NCBI GenBank assembly: GCA_023101885.1
Contig: JALPQD010000242.1
Span: 868,001-932,000 of the forward strand
Length of the DNA: 64,000 nt
Direction: 5' to 3'
Source of the DNA: Typhlomys cinereus
Lineage: Eukaryota > Chordata > Mammalia > Rodentia > Platacanthomyidae
The position numbers and the translations under genes were made by a program. The notes under the pieces are model-generated. The model saw only the letters and a list, made by a program, of their open reading frames with translations. It had not been told where the DNA came from and ran no database searches. Within the stretch, counting starts at the first letter, position 1; every line of letters starts with the position of its first letter. Of this stretch, positions 60,701 through 64,000 are shown piece after piece.

Positions 60701-63700
60701 CTGATGAGGCTCCAATGTCACAATGAGTTTATTGTGTCACATTGAGACTGTGATATTGCAGTGTGGCTATGATGTCAGAGGTGAAACTTTAAGTCACAGT
60801 TATGCTTTGATGGCACAGTATGGTTGTGATGTCACAATGAGGCTGTGATGTCACTGTGAGGTTGTGAAGTCACTTTGAGGTTGTGATGTCACTGGGGAAT
60901 TTGTGTTGCTACATAGAAGTTGTATTGTCAATAGCGACATGGTGTCACAAGGAGGATGTCAAGTTTCAGTGTGTCCATGAGGTCAGTGGTAAGGCTATGG
61001 TGACATAGTGAGGCTGGGTAGAATGTCAGTGATGAGGGTATGATGTCATATTGAGGCTATGATTTCAGAATTCAGCCTGAGATATCATAGTGAGTCTGTG
61101 ATGAAAAAGTGGGGCTTTAACATCTGAGTCAATGCAGTGATGTCACAGTTGGGCAATGATTTCAGAGGTGACTCTGTGATGTCATAGTGAGGCTGTCATG
61201 TCATAGTGAGGCTGTAACAAGCCAGTGAGGTTGTAATTAATTTCAGTGGTTAAGCTGTGATTTCAGAATGAGGCTGGTGTGAGTGATGAGGGTATGATGT
61301 CACAGTGAAGATGGCATGTCACTGATTAGGCTGTGATGCCACTGTAAGGTTGTGATGTCACCGTGTGCCTGTGGTGAAAAAGTGAGCCCTTGATGTCTCA
61401 GAGTGTTGAGGATGTCACGGTGGAAGCTGTGAGGTCACAGTGAGACTGTGATGTCACTGGCAAGACTGATGTCACAATAAGGCTATGATGTAACAGGTGA
61501 GCCTGTGGTGTCAGTGGGCAGGTTGTGAGGTCACTGTGGGGCTGTGATGTTGCAGTGAGGCCCTGATGTCAAGGCTGATTCTATGAGATTTCAGTGAGGC
61601 TGTGAGGTCAGTGGTGATGCTGGCATTTCACAATGATGTTAGGACACCAGGGATGAGGCTGTGCAGTCCCGCTGAGGCTGTAATGTCAGAGGAGAGGCTG
61701 TGATATCACTGAGAGGCTGTGATATCAGTGGTGATAGCTGTGACATCACAATTGGCTGAGATGTCAGTGGTTAGTGTGTGATATCAGAAGTTGTGCTGAT
61801 GTCAGTGATAAGGCTGAGATGTCACAGTGAAGCTGGGCTGTTACTGATGAGGCTGTGATGCCCAGGGACACTGTGGTGTCATTGTTGAGGCTGTTATGTG
61901 ACCATAGATTGAGATGGCAGTAATGAGTCTGTGTTGTCATAGCGAGGCAAGGAATGATGCCCTTGGATTCACTCATGCTATAGTTTCAGAGGTTAGCCTG
62001 TTATGTCTCAGTGAGGCTGTGATGTCAGAGGTGAGGCTATGATGTCACAGTGAGGCTGTCATGTCATAAATGAGGGTATAATGACAGTGAAGCTGTGATA
62101 TCATTGTGAATCTGTGATGTAACTCTGATGCTGTGACATCACAGAAAGCTATGAGGTTACAGTGAGGTTGTGATGTCATAGTGAGTCTATATCAGAGGTG
62201 AAGCTTTATGTCAGTGATGCTTTGATGGCACAGTATGGCTGTGATGTAACAATGAGGCTGTGTTATCACTTGAGGTTGTGATGCCACTAGCAAAGTTGTT
62301 ATGTCAAAGTGAGGTTGTGATGTCAGGAGTGATGCTTAGATTTCACAGTGAGGTTATGATGTCAGTAGTTAGGCTGTGCAGTCACAGTGAGTCTATGATG
62401 TCACAGGAGAGGCTGTGATGTCACTGTGAGACTTTGATTTCACTGGGGTAGTTTTGATGTCAATGATGTTCTCAGTATCGACACTATGGTGTCACAGGGA
62501 AGTTGTTATGTTTCATTGACCCCATGAGATCAGTGTTGAGGCTGTGTTGTCAATGTCAGTGATGAGGGTGTGAGGTCACATTGAGGCTATATTTCAGAGG
62601 TGAGCCTGTGATGTCATAGTGAGGCTGTGTTGAAACAGTAAAGCTACAGTGTCACAGTCGATGCTGTGATGTCACAGTTGGGCAATGATTTCAGAGGTGA
62701 GTGATATTGTGATGTGTCTGGTGAAGTTGTCATGTCACAGTGAGATTGTAATGTCAATAGCAACACTGTGGTGTCACAGGGAGGCTATCATGTTTTAGTT
62801 CGCCTATGTGTAATAGTGTAGCTAAGTAGGTTGTCAGTAATGAGGGTGTGATGTCGCATTGAGGCTATGACTTTAGAGGTGAGCTGGTGATTTCATAGTA
62901 AGGCCAACATGTCACAGTGAGGCTGATGTCACAATGAGGCTTAGATGTCACAGGGGAACTGGGATATTACTGGTGAGGCTGTGATGCCATAGTGAGGCTG
63001 TGGTGTCACTGTTGAGCCTGTCATGTGACCATGAGACTGGGATGTCAGTGATATGGCTGTGGTGTCATAGTAAGGCTAGGCAGGCTGTCCATGATGTCAC
63101 TGATGCTATACTTTCAGAGGTTAGCCTGTTATGTCACAGTGAGGCTGTGATGTTAGAGGCGAGGGTGTGATGTCACAGTGACACTGTTATGTCAGAAATG
63201 AGGCTATAATGCCACAGTGAGGCTGTGATATCACTATGAAGCCTCTGGGAGGCTGTGACATCACAGAATGTTAATGTGAGGCTGTGAGGTCACTGTGGAA
63301 GATGTGATGTCAGTGGCAAGTGTGATTTCATTCACCATATTGCTCTGATGTAATAGGTGAGTCTATCATGTAAAATGTTAGAATGCGAGGTCACTCTGAG
63401 GCTGTGATATTTGTGGGAAGAATAATGTCACGATGATTCAGTGATGTAATGTTTGTGGCTATGGATCACTCTATGATGTCAAATGTTATGATGTCACTGC
63501 TGAGGCTGTCAACTGTGAGCCTGTGCTAACTGTGGTGAGGATGTTGTGTCATACAAAGGCTAGAAAGGATGCCAGTGTTGAGGCTGTGATTTCACAGTTT
63601 GGCTATGATGTCACTGTGAGGCAGTAATGTCACAGTGTAGCTGGGAGTTCAGTGGTTAGGCTGTGATTTCACAAGTGAGACTGATGTGAGAAATGAGGCT

Positions 63701-64000
63701 GAGATGTCACACTGACTATGTGATATAACTGGTGATGTTGTGATGTCACAATGAATTTATGATGTCAACTTGAGGCTGTGGTGTCACTTGGGAGGCTGTG
63801 ATGTCACAGTGAGGGTGTGATGTCACAGTAGGTTGTGATGTCATTGGTGATTTGTTTTCACAGGGAGTGTTATATGTCACCATGAGTTGATGTCACTCTG
63901 GAAGCTTGGATGTCACAGTGAGGTTCTGATGTCAGTGGCAAGACTGATGACACAATGAATACATGCTATAACAGATTAGCATGTGTTGTCAATGGGCAGG
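57702..64000 (-). repeat. Satellite array, reverse orientation, segment 12
   Basis: Ordinary reversed array running to the end of the window, 6.3 kb, so the array continues beyond it. GTGAACACATTACATGACAG lies near 59407. A full TGACGTCA occurs at 60640. No gene or inserted element was seen. Confidence 0.95.

Noticed and set aside
1..64000. CRISPR array
   Set aside because: Units abut directly with no unique spacers, and the setting is a mammalian genome with ERVs and L1.
33522..64000. Immunoglobulin switch region
   Set aside because: Repetitive and GTGAG-rich, but lacks the GAGCT/GGGGT repeats and the G-richness of switch regions, and no constant-region exons are present.
1..64000. Centromeric satellite with CENP-B boxes
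   Set aside because: No sequence resembling TTCGTTGGAAACGGGA was seen, and the unit is far shorter than typical centromeric monomers. A pericentromeric location remains possible.

Overview
The window is mammalian genomic DNA, most likely from a rodent. No intact cellular protein-coding gene is recognisable. About 45 kb (window length minus the interspersed elements) is one very large, diverged tandem repeat of a 19-20 bp unit (CTCACTGTGACATCACAGC; 20-bp forms such as CTCACCACTGACATCACAGC), roughly 2,300 units by simple division. The rest is transposable elements that landed in this satellite, several with target-site duplications (TSDs) that can be read by eye. The rodent guess rests on remembered likeness: an L1 3' end of murine type, MaLR-like LTRs, repeats resembling murine RMER1, and lysine-primed class II (IAP/betaretrovirus-like) endogenous retroviruses (ERVs). 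No Alu, B1 or B2 SINE was seen.

Layout: from 1 to about 33.49 kb the array reads CACTGTGACATCACAG on the + strand. From about 33.52 kb to 64 kb it reads as the reverse complement, GAGGCTGTGATGTCACAG. The window is therefore a giant imperfect inverted repeat centred near 33.5 kb. Kilobase-scale higher-order phrases recur in both halves, so the array grew by duplicating long blocks as well as single units.

Insertions in the left half: a MaLR-like solo LTR (4.05-4.48 kb); a class II ERV (ERV1, 7.37-14.09 kb, minus strand) that was itself hit by an L1 fragment and another MaLR-like LTR; a 290-bp repeat (17.99 kb); a class II solo LTR (24.15-24.57 kb); and a 38-nt 5S rRNA fragment flanked by a perfect 16-bp TSD (24.81 kb). 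In the right half: an internally inverted ERV fragment (33.78-34.18 kb) close to the orientation switch; a MaLR-like element with two LTRs (36.83-38.67 kb); a short RMER1-like repeat (40.36-40.84 kb); a gag-bearing class II provirus (ERV3, 43.94-47.71 kb); an RMER1-like repeat (50.98-54.50 kb) split by a deleted provirus (ERV2, 51.32-54.32 kb); and a medium-reiterated repeat (56.74-57.70 kb).

The retroviral reading frames are broken by stops, frameshifts and deletions. The notable feature is the satellite itself: its unit carries a near-palindromic CRE-like core (CTGTGACATCACAG), its polarity switches mid-window, and nested insertions give a relative chronology. Coordinates of satellite segments and of diverged element ends are by eye and may be off by a few to tens of bases.
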